From Deltaproteobacteria bacterium (GTDB taxonomy: Bacteria; Desulfobacterota; Desulfarculia; Adiutricales; JAFDHD01), in NCBI GenBank assembly GCA_019306365.1, contig JAFDLS010000006.1:1-32492 (forward strand): DNA of 32,492 nucleotides, given 5' to 3'. Both the position numbers and the translations under genes were made by a program. Numbering within the stretch: the first letter of the stretch is position 1; each line of letters opens with the position of its first letter. Positions 16,095 through 23,961 of this stretch are shown here, piece by piece. Below the pieces are notes generated by a model. It saw only the letters and a list, made by a program, of their open reading frames with translations, had not been told where the DNA came from and ran no database searches.

Positions 16095-17066
16095 ATGAAT
16101 ACATCGGAACAAGGATTTCAAAATAAGACTTCTTCGGTAAAGGTGCTGGTTACCGGCGCTGGCGGTTTCATCGCGTCATATCTCATCCCTGAGCTTCTTG
16201 ATCTGGGCGCGGAAGTAGTAGCCTTTGATATCGCGAAAAATCCAGCCGGCCTGGAAGGCATAAGGGACCGTATAATTTACGTTAGGGGTGATCTGGCTTC
16301 ACCTGCCGATTTATATCGAACCATGATGACATATCGGCCCACCGAGGTCTTTCATCTGGGGTCCATCTTGGCGGGACCCTGTGACGACAACCCCATTCAA
16401 GGATTTAAAATCAATTTCGAATCCACCATGACCCTGCTGGACGCCTCCCGGGCGTTAAATGTGCGGCGTTTTGTGATGATCAGCTCTATTGCTGTCTTTG
16501 GTAAAGACGCGGTTGAACCGGTTCAAGACGAAGCCGTAAAAAATCCAGCCAATGTTTACGGTCAGACCAAGCTGGCCAGTGAACATATGCTTCTATGGTA
16601 CGCGCGCCAACACGGCCTCGACACCCGCGCCCTGCGTTTTGCCTGGGTTTTCGGACCTGGCCGGAAAACCGGCATTACGGCTTTATACTCCTCTTTACTG
16701 CTGGACGCCATAGCTAATGATGAGTCCCTTGAAGTGACAAACCCGGATGAAACGGGGGATTGGCTTTATGTCAAAGACGCGGTCAAGGCAATCCTGACCG
16801 TCTGGCAGGCAAAGGAACCCGGCCAGAGGATTTACAACGTCGCCGGGGGAGTGCATTCGATCAGGGATGTCATTGAGATAGCGAAACAAATAAAACCAGG
16901 GGCTCGGATAACCTTGCGTGAAGGCGGTGCTGCCGCCTCTCCCTACCCATCCGCTTATGACGATCAGGTTTTTCGAAAAGAGACCGGCTTCAAACCGGAT
17001 TACACCATTGAAAAGGCTGTCAGGGAGCATCTGGAAATCGTTTCAGGGAAGAAAGTTGTTTCGTAA
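16095..17066 (+). CDS. NAD-dependent epimerase/dehydratase (extended SDR)
   Basis: A 323-residue extended short-chain dehydrogenase. The Rossmann motif V-L-V-T-G-A-G-G-F-I-A-S (about 18-29) has Ala where the third Gly of TGxxGxxG usually stands. Asp42 after the second strand (V-V-A-F-D) indicates NAD(H). The catalytic set is visible: Ser in M-I-S-S-I-A-V-F-G and Y-G-Q-T-K (Tyr and Lys). A C-terminal substrate domain carries N-P-D-E-T-G-D-W-L-Y-V-K-D-A-V. Family members act on nucleotide sugars, sugar acids or threonine-like substrates. In this context a hydroxy or sugar acid is plausible, but that is inference. The ATG has an AGGAAG site 8 nt upstream. Third gene of the plus arm. Confidence 0.9.
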   Translation: MNTSEQGFQNKTSSVKVLVTGAGGFIASYLIPELLDLGAEVVAFDIAKNPAGLEGIRDRIIYVRGDLASPADLYRTMMTYRPTEVFHLGSILAGPCDDNPIQGFKINFESTMTLLDASRALNVRRFVMISSIAVFGKDAVEPVQDEAVKNPANVYGQTKLASEHMLLWYARQHGLDTRALRFAWVFGPGRKTGITALYSSLLLDAIANDESLEVTNPDETGDWLYVKDAVKAILTVWQAKEPGQRIYNVAGGVHSIRDVIEIAKQIKPGARITLREGGAAASPYPSAYDDQVFRKETGFKPDYTIEKAVREHLEIVSGKKVVS

Positions 17067-17128
17067 TTACCTATCAAAAGAAAGACGGTTGTGTTTTCAA
17101 GGCACAGCGGCCTGATTTGGAGATAGCA

Positions 17129-18559
17129 ATGCAAGAAGTAAAACTGGACTATGGAGATGGTTATATGACGGTTGAGCTCCCGGACTCGGCTACCGTGGTG
17201 CGATACGGTCAAACCTATACGGATCCTCCTGGGGTTGTTGATCCTGTAGAAGCCACGAGAACGGCGCTTCGAAATCCTCTGGGCTTCCCTCCGCTTCGAG
17301 AGCTGGGGGGGGCTGATAAAAAAGTCGTGATTGGTTTTCCTGATCGTGTTAAAGGGGGGAATCAAACAAATTGCCACCGGCGGATTGCCATCCCCCTTAT
17401 TGTGGAGGAACTCCTGCAAGGTGGCACGAAGATAAAAAATATCACCCTCGTATGCGCCATCGGACTCCATCGCAAAAACACCCTTGAGGAATGGTACTGG
17501 TATCTTGGTAAGGAAATAGTGGACCGTTTCTGGCCGGACCGATTGGTGAATCATGATGCTGAAGCCCCGGACCTCTGTGATTTCGGGACAGATGAAATGG
17601 GCAATGTGGTTCAATGCAACCGGCTCATGTCCGAGGCCGATCTATCGATTGTCTTGGGTCACTGCGCGGGCAATCCTTACGGCGGATACAGCGGCGGGTA
17701 TAAGATGATAGTGACCGGTTTATCCGGGTGGAGATCTATTGCTTCGCATCATTGTCCGTCAACCATGCATCGTGACGATTGGCTGGGTGCTTCCGTGCAC
17801 TCACACATGCGTAATCAATTTAAATCCATTGGCCAGGCCATGGAAAAAGGTATCAATAAAAAATTCTTTGCTGTGGATGCTGTAATAGGGCAAAAGTCTC
17901 AAATTTTAGACGTACAAGCCGGAGACCTTGAGGCGGTTGAAAAAGCGACTTGGCCTTTGGCGGGTAAACGAACCGATGTATTTTTGGACATGGAAGAACC
18001 CGCTGATATCTTAATCATGGGTCTGCCGCGTAATTTTCACTACGGTCCGGGTATGGGCACTAATCCTATCCTCATGAGTCTGGCTGTCGGGGGACAGCTT
18101 TCGAGAGCCTGGAACGCCTTTCGAGAAGGGGGGGTCATTATCGCCGCTTCAGTTTGCGACGGCTGGTTTAATCCGAATTGGTTCCCCTCTTACGAAGAGA
18201 CCTATCGCGCCTTGCAAAAATATTGCGACCCTGCCGACTTTCTCGTGTCAGAGGACGCCCATCGCATCGCAACAGATATTGAATACTGTTTTAGATACTC
18301 AAATTGTCACACCTATCACCCTTTTCACGCCATGTCGATGATCAGCGGAGGCAGTGTCACAGCCCTTCGAACAGCCGCCGCTTTTATGCCCGGAGCTAAA
18401 GCTCCTCAATATGCGCGAGGAATGGGTTTTATCCCAACAACAACCTTTGAGGAGGCATACGAGCGCGCCCAGAAAATCGTAGGCAAGAATCCTCGTATCC
18501 TTTGCACTCCTGAAGCCTTTTCAGGAGGTGTAGGCGTTCACCTGCACGCGAAAGCCTGA
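17129..18559 (+). CDS. LarA-like (nickel-pincer) enzyme, catalytic His replaced
   Basis: A 476-residue homologue of lactate racemase LarA (DUF2088), whose members use the nickel-pincer nucleotide on 2-hydroxy acids. L. plantarum LarA uses His108 and His174 as acid/base pair, Lys184 to hold the cofactor and His200 as a Ni ligand. Here, numbered from 17129, His114 (A-I-G-L-H-R), Lys192 (G-Y-S-G-G-Y-K) and His208 (S-H-H) are present, but the His174 position is Asn182 (G-N-P-Y-G-G-Y). A one-base mechanism, oxidation, or a different substrate is likely. ATG 17129 was chosen over TTG 17117 because GGAG lies 6 nt before it. No larB, larC or larE is in the window, so the cofactor must be made elsewhere. 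Last gene of the plus arm. Confidence 0.85.
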   Translation: MQEVKLDYGDGYMTVELPDSATVVRYGQTYTDPPGVVDPVEATRTALRNPLGFPPLRELGGADKKVVIGFPDRVKGGNQTNCHRRIAIPLIVEELLQGGTKIKNITLVCAIGLHRKNTLEEWYWYLGKEIVDRFWPDRLVNHDAEAPDLCDFGTDEMGNVVQCNRLMSEADLSIVLGHCAGNPYGGYSGGYKMIVTGLSGWRSIASHHCPSTMHRDDWLGASVHSHMRNQFKSIGQAMEKGINKKFFAVDAVIGQKSQILDVQAGDLEAVEKATWPLAGKRTDVFLDMEEPADILIMGLPRNFHYGPGMGTNPILMSLAVGGQLSRAWNAFREGGVIIAASVCDGWFNPNWFPSYEETYRALQKYCDPADFLVSEDAHRIATDIEYCFRYSNCHTYHPFHAMSMISGGSVTALRTAAAFMPGAKAPQYARGMGFIPTTTFEEAYERAQKIVGKNPRILCTPEAFSGGVGVHLHAKA

Positions 18560-18583
18560 CATTTCAGAAAAATCTTTTTTAAT

Positions 18584-18615
18584 AACCTGGACCGGCCATT
18601 AAAGTGGTCGGGTTT
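18584..18615 (+). terminator. Possible terminator after the LarA-like gene
   Basis: Interrupted inverted repeat AACC-tg-GACC / GGTC-gg-GTTT with a 12-nt loop, then TGTCT. It starts about 25 bp after the stop. The T tract is weak. Confidence 0.4.
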
Positions 18616-18665
18616 GTCTATCCAAAAAAGTAGTTAGTTTAAGGTGGATTTCCCATCCATTAACT

Positions 18666-18712
18666 CGGCTTCAAGGGAGCGAAAGGCATAGCCTGAAGCG
18701 GAGTTGAAGCCG
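18666..18712. repeat. Inverted repeat with nested hairpin at island right end
   Basis: CGGCTTCAA (18666-18674) / TTGAAGCCG (18704-18712), enclosing AGGC-ata-GCCT. It ends 5 bp before the right direct-repeat copy begins. No function is assigned; it could be debris of the event that brought in the island. Confidence 0.5.
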
Positions 18713-18717
18713 TCAGC

Positions 18718-18880
18718 CATCCGGCCGGCGGCCAAGTATATAAGCCAGCATTCGGCTCAGGCTTTTTTTTGCTGTTTGTGTTTTTGTTTTGCCATTCCTA
18801 AATTTATCAGGGCTTCCTCTTTTTGATTGGGATTTTAACACGACGGAGAAATAAAAAAAGGCCGGCTTGGTTAGCCGGCC
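18718..18880 (-). pseudogene. Severed 5' end of the kptA-like gene (163-bp direct repeat, right copy)
   Basis: About 95 percent identical to 9269-9433. It contains the start codon region and roughly the first 25 codons of the kptA-like gene on the minus strand, a one-base loss in the T run that breaks the frame, the upstream spacer and the terminator hairpin. The gene body is missing: just beyond lies island DNA. Hsp20 follows immediately on the other side, so before the insertion hsp20 and the kptA-like gene were probably neighbours. Confidence 0.85.
18860..18880 (-). terminator. Intrinsic terminator of hsp20
   Basis: Stem GGCCGGCT / AGCCGGCC, loop 5 nt, followed on the minus strand by seven T. 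It lies 21 bp beyond the hsp20 stop codon. Confidence 0.88.
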
Positions 18881-18901
18881 TTTAAACAGATAGTTAGTTG
18901 C

Positions 18902-19342
18902 TTAGTGAACTTTGATATCGATCTTCTTGGGCTTGGTTTCTTCCTTCTTGGGTAAAGTCACCTTGAGAACTCCATGTTTCATTTTGGCGTCAATTTTTTC
19001 ATGATCAACGTTTTCTGGTAAACTAAACCTTCGAGTATATTTGCCAAATCTGCGTTCCCTCAGGTGATATTCTTCTTTCTTTTCTTCCTTTTTTTCAGAA
19101 TGCTCGGCCGAAAGTCTTAATTCTCCATCGTTGATTTCAAGCTTAATTTCTTTTTCAGTAAACCCAGGCAGTTCAGCCCGTACAATGTATTCGTTCTCTC
19201 TCTCTGAAACATCAACTCTCGGTATCAAAGTACTCTCAGTTTCCTCAAGAGTTTCAAGGAAGAAAGGTTTGAAGAAATCATCGAACATTCTCCTTCTTGG
19301 AAGCAAACCCCGAAACGGCTCATAAAGCGTTAAAGATGTCAT
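18902..19342 (-). CDS. Small heat-shock protein, Hsp20/alpha-crystallin family
   Basis: A 146-residue ATP-independent holdase chaperone. The N-terminal arm (about 1-40, E-P-F-R-G-L-L and F-F-K-P-F-F) precedes the alpha-crystallin domain (about 42-135). That domain carries P-R-V-D-V-S-E, Y-I-V-R-A-E-L-P-G-F and the conserved H-G-V-L-K-V-T-L-P-K motif. The C-terminal tail K-K-I-D-I-K-V contains the I-x-V-type oligomerisation element. Shine-Dalgarno AGGAGG lies 7 nt before the ATG. It is transcribed divergently from the sigma-32 gene, the expected partner in heat-shock control, although the visible promoter is of sigma-70 type. Confidence 0.96.
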   Translation of the reverse strand: MTSLTLYEPFRGLLPRRRMFDDFFKPFFLETLEETESTLIPRVDVSERENEYIVRAELPGFTEKEIKLEINDGELRLSAEHSEKKEEKKEEYHLRERRFGKYTRRFSLPENVDHEKIDAKMKHGVLKVTLPKKEETKPKKIDIKVH

Positions 19343-19378
19343 TTTTCAATCCTCCTTTCTTCAGGTTCCTTTAATTCT

Positions 19379-19406
19379 AAATTAAGTCGTAAAGAGCCCG
19401 TGTCAA
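19379..19406 (-). promoter_or_regulatory. Promoter of hsp20
   Basis: On the minus strand TTGACA (19406-19401), a 16-nt spacer and TAATTT (19384-19379). I see no CCCCAT-type sigma-32 -10 element in the hsp20/rpoH intergenic region. Confidence 0.55.
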
Positions 19407-19449
19407 GTCTCGATGAAATATAAAATCTCAACGATAAGAATCATGATGA

Positions 19450-19478
19450 TTGACACAAGATGTGCATTGAGATATTTT
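19450..19478 (+). promoter_or_regulatory. rpoH: Promoter of rpoH
   Basis: TTGACA (19450-19455), a 17-nt spacer and TATTTT (19473-19478). The predicted start is at about 19485, on the first ATG of the gene. Either the mRNA is leaderless or translation begins further down (ATG 19572). Confidence 0.6.
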
Positions 19479-19484
19479 TAGATA

Positions 19485-20471
19485 ATGATGGAACGAAATG
19501 ATAAAGAAGTTGAGGTGATTCAGGAAAACCTCAATGAAATCGAACCCCTGGCTGAGGAGAGCCTTCCGCTCATGGTAAAAGGCCAGGCTGAGGCCCCGGC
19601 TCATTACGATCCTCTGAAGCGTTACTTCTATGAAGTCGGCAAGCATCCCCTTCTTTCTCGTGAAGAAGAGATAGAGTTGGCCATCAGAGTCAGGGAACAT
19701 CGAGACCAGGAAGCCGCCTACCGTTTGGTGACATCTAACTTGAGGCTTGTGATCAAGATCGCTTTGGATTTCCATCGTAACTGGACGAAGAACCTGCTGG
19801 ACCTGATCCAGGAAGGCAACGTAGGCTTGATGCAGGCTGTAACCAAATTCAATCCTTACCGGGGCGTTAAATTTTCTTATTACGCCTCCTTCTGGATCAA
19901 GGCATATATTCTCAAATTCATACTGGATAACTGGCACTTGGTGCGGGTTGGCACGACCCAGGCCCAGCGAAAGCTATTTTTTAACCTGAAGAAGGAAAAG
20001 GAAAAATTGTTGGCCCAGGGGATTGTTGCGGGTCCGAAACTTCTGGCTGAAAAACTTGACGTTAGGGAAAAAGACATTATTGAAATGACTCCCCGGCTGG
20101 ATGGAGCGGAGATTTCTTTGGATTCCTCGACACAGGATGAATCGAAGGATGGTCTTTTGAATTTCATACCGACTGATGAGTCCGGGATAGATGATCTTTT
20201 GGCGAAAAAAGAGCTAAAAGAGCTGCTGCGTTCGATTATGATGGATTTTCGGGAAACCCTTAAAGACCGCGATCTTGATATCCTCGATAATAGAATTTTG
20301 GCTGAAAATCCAATGACTTTGCAAGAAATGGGCGAGAAGTACGAGATTTCTCGCGAGCGAGTGAGGCAGCTTGAGGATCGTATAAAAAACAATCTGCGCC
20401 AACGTTTCATAGAAGAGCTTCCCGAGTTCACCGCTGATGACTTCCTGTCCGCGATCGGGGTGGAGGATTAA
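19485..20471 (+). CDS. rpoH: RNA polymerase sigma-32-type factor (RpoH)
   Basis: A 328-residue heat-shock sigma factor. Region 1.2/2 is at about residues 42-145 (L-L-S-R-E-E-E, N-L-R-L-V-I-K-I-A, D-L-I-Q-E-G-N-V-G-L-M). The RpoH box Q-R-K-L-F-F-N-L-K-K (161-170) distinguishes sigma-32 from RpoD and RpoS. Region 4 is at about 255-310 with the helix-turn-helix M-T-L-Q-E-M-G-E-K-Y-E-I-S-R-E-R-V-R-Q-L-E. E. coli RpoH is 284 aa; this protein carries an extra acidic N-terminus of about 30 residues if it starts at 19485. That ATG has no Shine-Dalgarno. ATG 19572 (299 aa) has GAGGAGA about 12 nt upstream and fits the family length better. The stop abuts the radical SAM gene. Confidence 0.95.
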   Translation: MMERNDKEVEVIQENLNEIEPLAEESLPLMVKGQAEAPAHYDPLKRYFYEVGKHPLLSREEEIELAIRVREHRDQEAAYRLVTSNLRLVIKIALDFHRNWTKNLLDLIQEGNVGLMQAVTKFNPYRGVKFSYYASFWIKAYILKFILDNWHLVRVGTTQAQRKLFFNLKKEKEKLLAQGIVAGPKLLAEKLDVREKDIIEMTPRLDGAEISLDSSTQDESKDGLLNFIPTDESGIDDLLAKKELKELLRSIMMDFRETLKDRDLDILDNRILAENPMTLQEMGEKYEISRERVRQLEDRIKNNLRQRFIEELPEFTADDFLSAIGVED

Positions 20472-21341
20472 TTGCGTTACCAGGGTCCGGTGTACAGGCC
20501 GCCCAGTGAAGCTGGAAGCCTGCTTATTCAGGCGACGCTGGGCTGTCCGCACAACAAATGCCGTTTTTGTTCCATGTATAAGAACAAACGGTTTAAGATC
20601 AGGCTGCTCAGAGATATTTTTGAAGACCTTGACCGCGCACTGGAGTTCTACGGTTCAAATATCCATACTTTGTTTCTGCCTGACGGCAATACCATTGTCG
20701 TGAAAACGTCAAGCTTGATCAAGATTATTGAACGCGCCCGCAGAAACTTTCCGGAACTCGAGCGAATAACAGTTTACGGCTCGGCCAGATTTCTATTATT
20801 GAAGAAGATTGAGGAACTTAAGGCTCTGCGTGAGGCAGGGCTTTCGCGGGTGCATATGGGGCTTGAATCCGGGGATGATGAAGTTTTGAAAGAGATGGAA
20901 AAAGGGGCGACAGCGGCGGAATGCGCAGAAGCCGGCCGAAAGGTCAAAGAGGCGGGTATTGAGCTTTCCGTCTATTACCTTCTTGGTCTTGGCGGGCTGG
21001 CGCGCCTTGAAGAACATGCCCGAAAAAGCGCCGAGGTTATTAATGCCATCGGGCCGGATTTCATACGCATTCGTACTTTAAGCCCTCTTGAAGGAACACC
21101 GCTCTACTCGGATTACCTGAGCGGGCATTTTACTCTGCCTTCTCCGCATGAGGCTATGCGGGAGCTCAAGTATCTGGTTGAGGGTTTAGAAGGGCCTTTT
21201 ATGCTCCTGAGCGATCATATCAACAATTATTTAAATCTTACCGGAAAGCTGCCCGATGACAAGAAGGATTTCCTGGCCGAGATCGAGGCGGCCAGAGAAT
21301 GTGATGATTCGTGGTTCGTTCGTCGCCTGATGGTTTTATAG
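20472..21341 (+). CDS. Radical SAM protein
   Basis: A 289-residue radical SAM enzyme of unknown substrate. The cluster motif is C-P-H-N-K-C-R-F-C (Cys25, Cys30, Cys33), a CX4CX2C spacing instead of the usual CX3CX2C, followed by S-M-Y-K. The Elp3-like barrel shows L-F-L-P-D-G-N-T (about 76-83), V-Y-G-S-A-R (about 101-106), H-M-G-L-E-S-G-D-D-E-V-L and Y-Y-L-L-G-L-G-G. The TTG start directly follows the rpoH stop codon, with GGAGG 5 nt upstream, so the two genes are translationally coupled. The family is common in anaerobes next to housekeeping genes. Function not assigned. Confidence 0.88.
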   Translation: MRYQGPVYRPPSEAGSLLIQATLGCPHNKCRFCSMYKNKRFKIRLLRDIFEDLDRALEFYGSNIHTLFLPDGNTIVVKTSSLIKIIERARRNFPELERITVYGSARFLLLKKIEELKALREAGLSRVHMGLESGDDEVLKEMEKGATAAECAEAGRKVKEAGIELSVYYLLGLGGLARLEEHARKSAEVINAIGPDFIRIRTLSPLEGTPLYSDYLSGHFTLPSPHEAMRELKYLVEGLEGPFMLLSDHINNYLNLTGKLPDDKKDFLAEIEAARECDDSWFVRRLMVL

Positions 21342-21410
21342 TCAAGGCGCGCTTCGGTATAGCCGACAGCCGGAAAAACTTTTTAAATAACAGGCAGGAA
21401 GGAAAAAACT

Positions 21411-23168
21411 TTGTTTAGAATTCGGTCATTGTTTCATTGGGGTACATGTATTTTATTAATGTCAATTTATGCCTGTGCCCCTGTCGCTACTCCACCGCCT
21501 TCAGCCTCAGCCGCCGATGCCGAAAGACCAAAAGCCCGGGAGGGTTCTTCTGAAATAAAGCTGGATCGCCTGCCCCAGGCAGCGGCCTATTACTATTTTT
21601 TTATAGCTGACCAGTTGCTTGCCAGCGGCCAAAACGAGCTCGCGCTTGAACATCTGAATACAGCGAGTCAAATAGACCCTGACTCGGCTTTTATAGAAGG
21701 GGAGTTTGCTCACTATTATATTAGACGAGGTCAGTCGTCTGAAGCATTGAAACACGCCCGCCTGGCTGTAAGCAAGAATCCCGATTACAGACCCGCCCGT
21801 ATGTTGCTGGCTGGGATATTGAGGGTCATGAAGCGTCCTGAAGAGGCCATCACCGAGTACAAAGCCATTTTAGATAAATCCCCAAACGATGCAAAGGCCC
21901 TGCTGCGCCTGGGGATGTCATATATGGACCTGAAGCAGTATGATCAGGCGGAGGCGGTTTTGACACGTCTGGCCGAGATTAAACCAAGGTCGCACACGGC
22001 TTTTTTCTACCTGGGTCGAATTGCCCTGACCCGGCAGGATTTCTTAACGGCGGAAAAGCATTTCAAGGAGGCTTTGAAGATCACCCCGGAATTTGAACCC
22101 GCCTTCAATAACTTGATTCTTATATATGAAAAGTTGGAAAAAACGGGTCAAATCGAAGAGATATATAAAAATTTAATTCGCCTCAAACCCCCAGCGAATC
22201 AAGCCAGGCTCCTCATGGGCCGGCTTTACCTCAAGCTCGGACGGCATAAAGAGGCGCAAAAGCTATTCGAGGAGTTGAAGGTTCACCCTCAAAGCACTGA
22301 GAATGCAACCCTTCGCATTGGCTTGATTTATTTTGAACAGAGTTCATTTGAGGAGGCAATTAAAGAGTTTCAACTCGTGCTTGACGCTGACCCGGACAAC
22401 GAGCAGGCTCAGTACTATCAGAGTGTGGCTTATGAGGAATTAAAAAAGTATCAAAAGGCCGTGGATGGTTTTTTAAAAATTGAACCGGATTCCGATTTTT
22501 ATTCTGAAGCACGACTGCATCTGGCTTATGTTCTTGGCGAAATGGATAATCTGGAAGCCGGAATTGCTTATTTAAAAAAGGCCATTGAGCATAAACCGGA
22601 CAAGTCTGTTTTTTATCATTCCCTGGCTGCTCTTTATGAGGAAAATAATCAATTTGAATTGGCCAGGAATACAGTGGAAAAGGGGTTAAAACTGGACCCG
22701 AAAAGCCTTGGCCTCAACTTTCGGCTTGGTGTGATTCTGGATAAACTCAAAGATAAAGATGGTTCCATCAAGCAGATGAAGCGGGTTATCGAGTTGGACC
22801 CCGAGAATGCCGACGCTTTAAACTATCTGGCTTATACCTGGGCTGAGTTGCGCAGAAATTTAGACGAGGCTTTAATTATGGCGCAAAAGGCCGCGAAGAT
22901 AAAGCCGAACGCCGGATATATTGTCGATACAATTGGGTGGATTTATTTCCAAAAAGGCAGTTACCCCTTGTCCCTGAAACACCTGAAACGGGCAGCTCAA
23001 CTCATGCCTGACGACCCCGTTATCAACGAACATCTGGGGGACGTCCATTTTAAACTTAAACAGTTTAAAAAAGCCCTCGAGGTATACTCAAAAGTTCAAA
23101 AACTTGGTCCTGAAGATAAGGCCCGCCTTGAAAAGAAGATCAGAGAGCTTAAAGAATTCATGCACTAA
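21411..23168 (+). CDS. TPR-repeat lipoprotein
   Basis: A 585-residue predicted outer-membrane lipoprotein. The signal peptide ends in the lipobox I-Y-A-C (Cys22), followed by a short Pro/Ala/Ser-rich linker. From about residue 50 to the end it is built of some 15 tandem tetratricopeptide repeats, recognisable by repeated A-x-x-x-L and P-D-x-x-x-A-x-x-x-L patterns. The second half includes A-D-A-L-N-Y-L-A-Y-T-W-A-E and the Y-I-V-D-T-I-G-W-I-Y-F-Q-K-G motif seen in many deltaproteobacterial TPR proteins. Likely a scaffold for an envelope complex. The TTG start follows an AAGGA site. It overlaps the next lipoprotein gene by about 41 bp, pointing to a shared operon. Confidence 0.9.
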   Translation: MFRIRSLFHWGTCILLMSIYACAPVATPPPSASAADAERPKAREGSSEIKLDRLPQAAAYYYFFIADQLLASGQNELALEHLNTASQIDPDSAFIEGEFAHYYIRRGQSSEALKHARLAVSKNPDYRPARMLLAGILRVMKRPEEAITEYKAILDKSPNDAKALLRLGMSYMDLKQYDQAEAVLTRLAEIKPRSHTAFFYLGRIALTRQDFLTAEKHFKEALKITPEFEPAFNNLILIYEKLEKTGQIEEIYKNLIRLKPPANQARLLMGRLYLKLGRHKEAQKLFEELKVHPQSTENATLRIGLIYFEQSSFEEAIKEFQLVLDADPDNEQAQYYQSVAYEELKKYQKAVDGFLKIEPDSDFYSEARLHLAYVLGEMDNLEAGIAYLKKAIEHKPDKSVFYHSLAALYEENNQFELARNTVEKGLKLDPKSLGLNFRLGVILDKLKDKDGSIKQMKRVIELDPENADALNYLAYTWAELRRNLDEALIMAQKAAKIKPNAGYIVDTIGWIYFQKGSYPLSLKHLKRAAQLMPDDPVINEHLGDVHFKLKQFKKALEVYSKVQKLGPEDKARLEKKIRELKEFMH

Positions 23169-23949
23169 GACCGCCGGATTAAAATTAATCCTGCTGGTTT
23201 TTCTTGTTTTTGGAATCACGGGGTGTGCTCCCTGGGCTCCAATAATTCCAGAGCCTCCTCTTCCTGAAGCCTCGGAACTTATAAACCAGTTTCACCTCGA
23301 TGAAAACCTGATCAAGAATTTCGCGGCTCGAGGCCGTCTAAAGCTCAACAGCCCTCAGGCAAATTACCGGGTCGATATTAACCTGGCCGCTATCCGTCCC
23401 GATCGTTTCAGGTTGACAGCTATCGATTTCTTTGGACGATTTGTACTGACTTTAGTCTCCAACCAGCAGGAGATTAGATTCTTAGACCATAGACAGGCGA
23501 AAATATACAAGGGCCCGAACAATAGGAAAACCCTGGGTCGCTTTTTGCCTCTTGGTTTTGATGTATCTGAAATTATAACTCTTTTTGCGGGCGGCGTTTT
23601 ACTGCCTCCCCACCGCCAGGCTAGCGTTTCAAGAATAGAGCCAGGGTTGTGGCGCTTGAGCCTTGAAGGAGTCGAAAAGGGGACCGTTGAAAGGGTGTAC
23701 GTGGATCCATTAACCAGACGCGTTAAAAGAATCGAGATACAACGGGAAGGGAAGTCCATGATTCAGGTTGACTATTCTGATTATCATAATCTGGATGATC
23801 GATGGGTACCTTTTTTTATTCGTCTGACGGATAAACAGAGGGAATCGGAATTAATTTTGGAGTATAAAGAAATGAAGCTCCATCTTGAGTTTCCAGAACG
23901 GTTTTTTCACCTGTCAACGCCACCTGGCGTTGAGGTCATCGATTTATAA
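23128..23949 (+). CDS. LolB/DUF4292-like outer-membrane lipoprotein
   Basis: About 273 residues from TTG 23128 (AAGG 6 nt upstream); a TTG at 23104 would add eight residues. A basic N-terminus and a hydrophobic core lead to the lipobox I-T-G-C (Cys33). The mature domain (about 60-270) is a run of beta strands, as in LolA/LolB half-barrels: F-A-A-R-G-R-L-K-L-N-S, Y-R-V-D-I-N-L-A, P-D-R-F-R-L-T-A, and a late V-D-Y-S-D-Y segment. It could accept or hold lipoproteins or lipids at the outer membrane. The gene starts inside the 3' end of the TPR gene and is followed after 12 bp by the Mut7-C gene. No canonical ATG exists near its start. Confidence 0.78.
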   Translation: MKRRSESLKNSCTKTAGLKLILLVFLVFGITGCAPWAPIIPEPPLPEASELINQFHLDENLIKNFAARGRLKLNSPQANYRVDINLAAIRPDRFRLTAIDFFGRFVLTLVSNQQEIRFLDHRQAKIYKGPNNRKTLGRFLPLGFDVSEIITLFAGGVLLPPHRQASVSRIEPGLWRLSLEGVEKGTVERVYVDPLTRRVKRIEIQREGKSMIQVDYSDYHNLDDRWVPFFIRLTDKQRESELILEYKEMKLHLEFPERFFHLSTPPGVEVIDL

Positions 23950-23961
23950 ACGGAGAGGAAC

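Noticed and set aside
18718-18880. A second functional kptA-like gene
   Set aside because: Only about 25 codons remain, with a one-base loss in the T run and no gene body.
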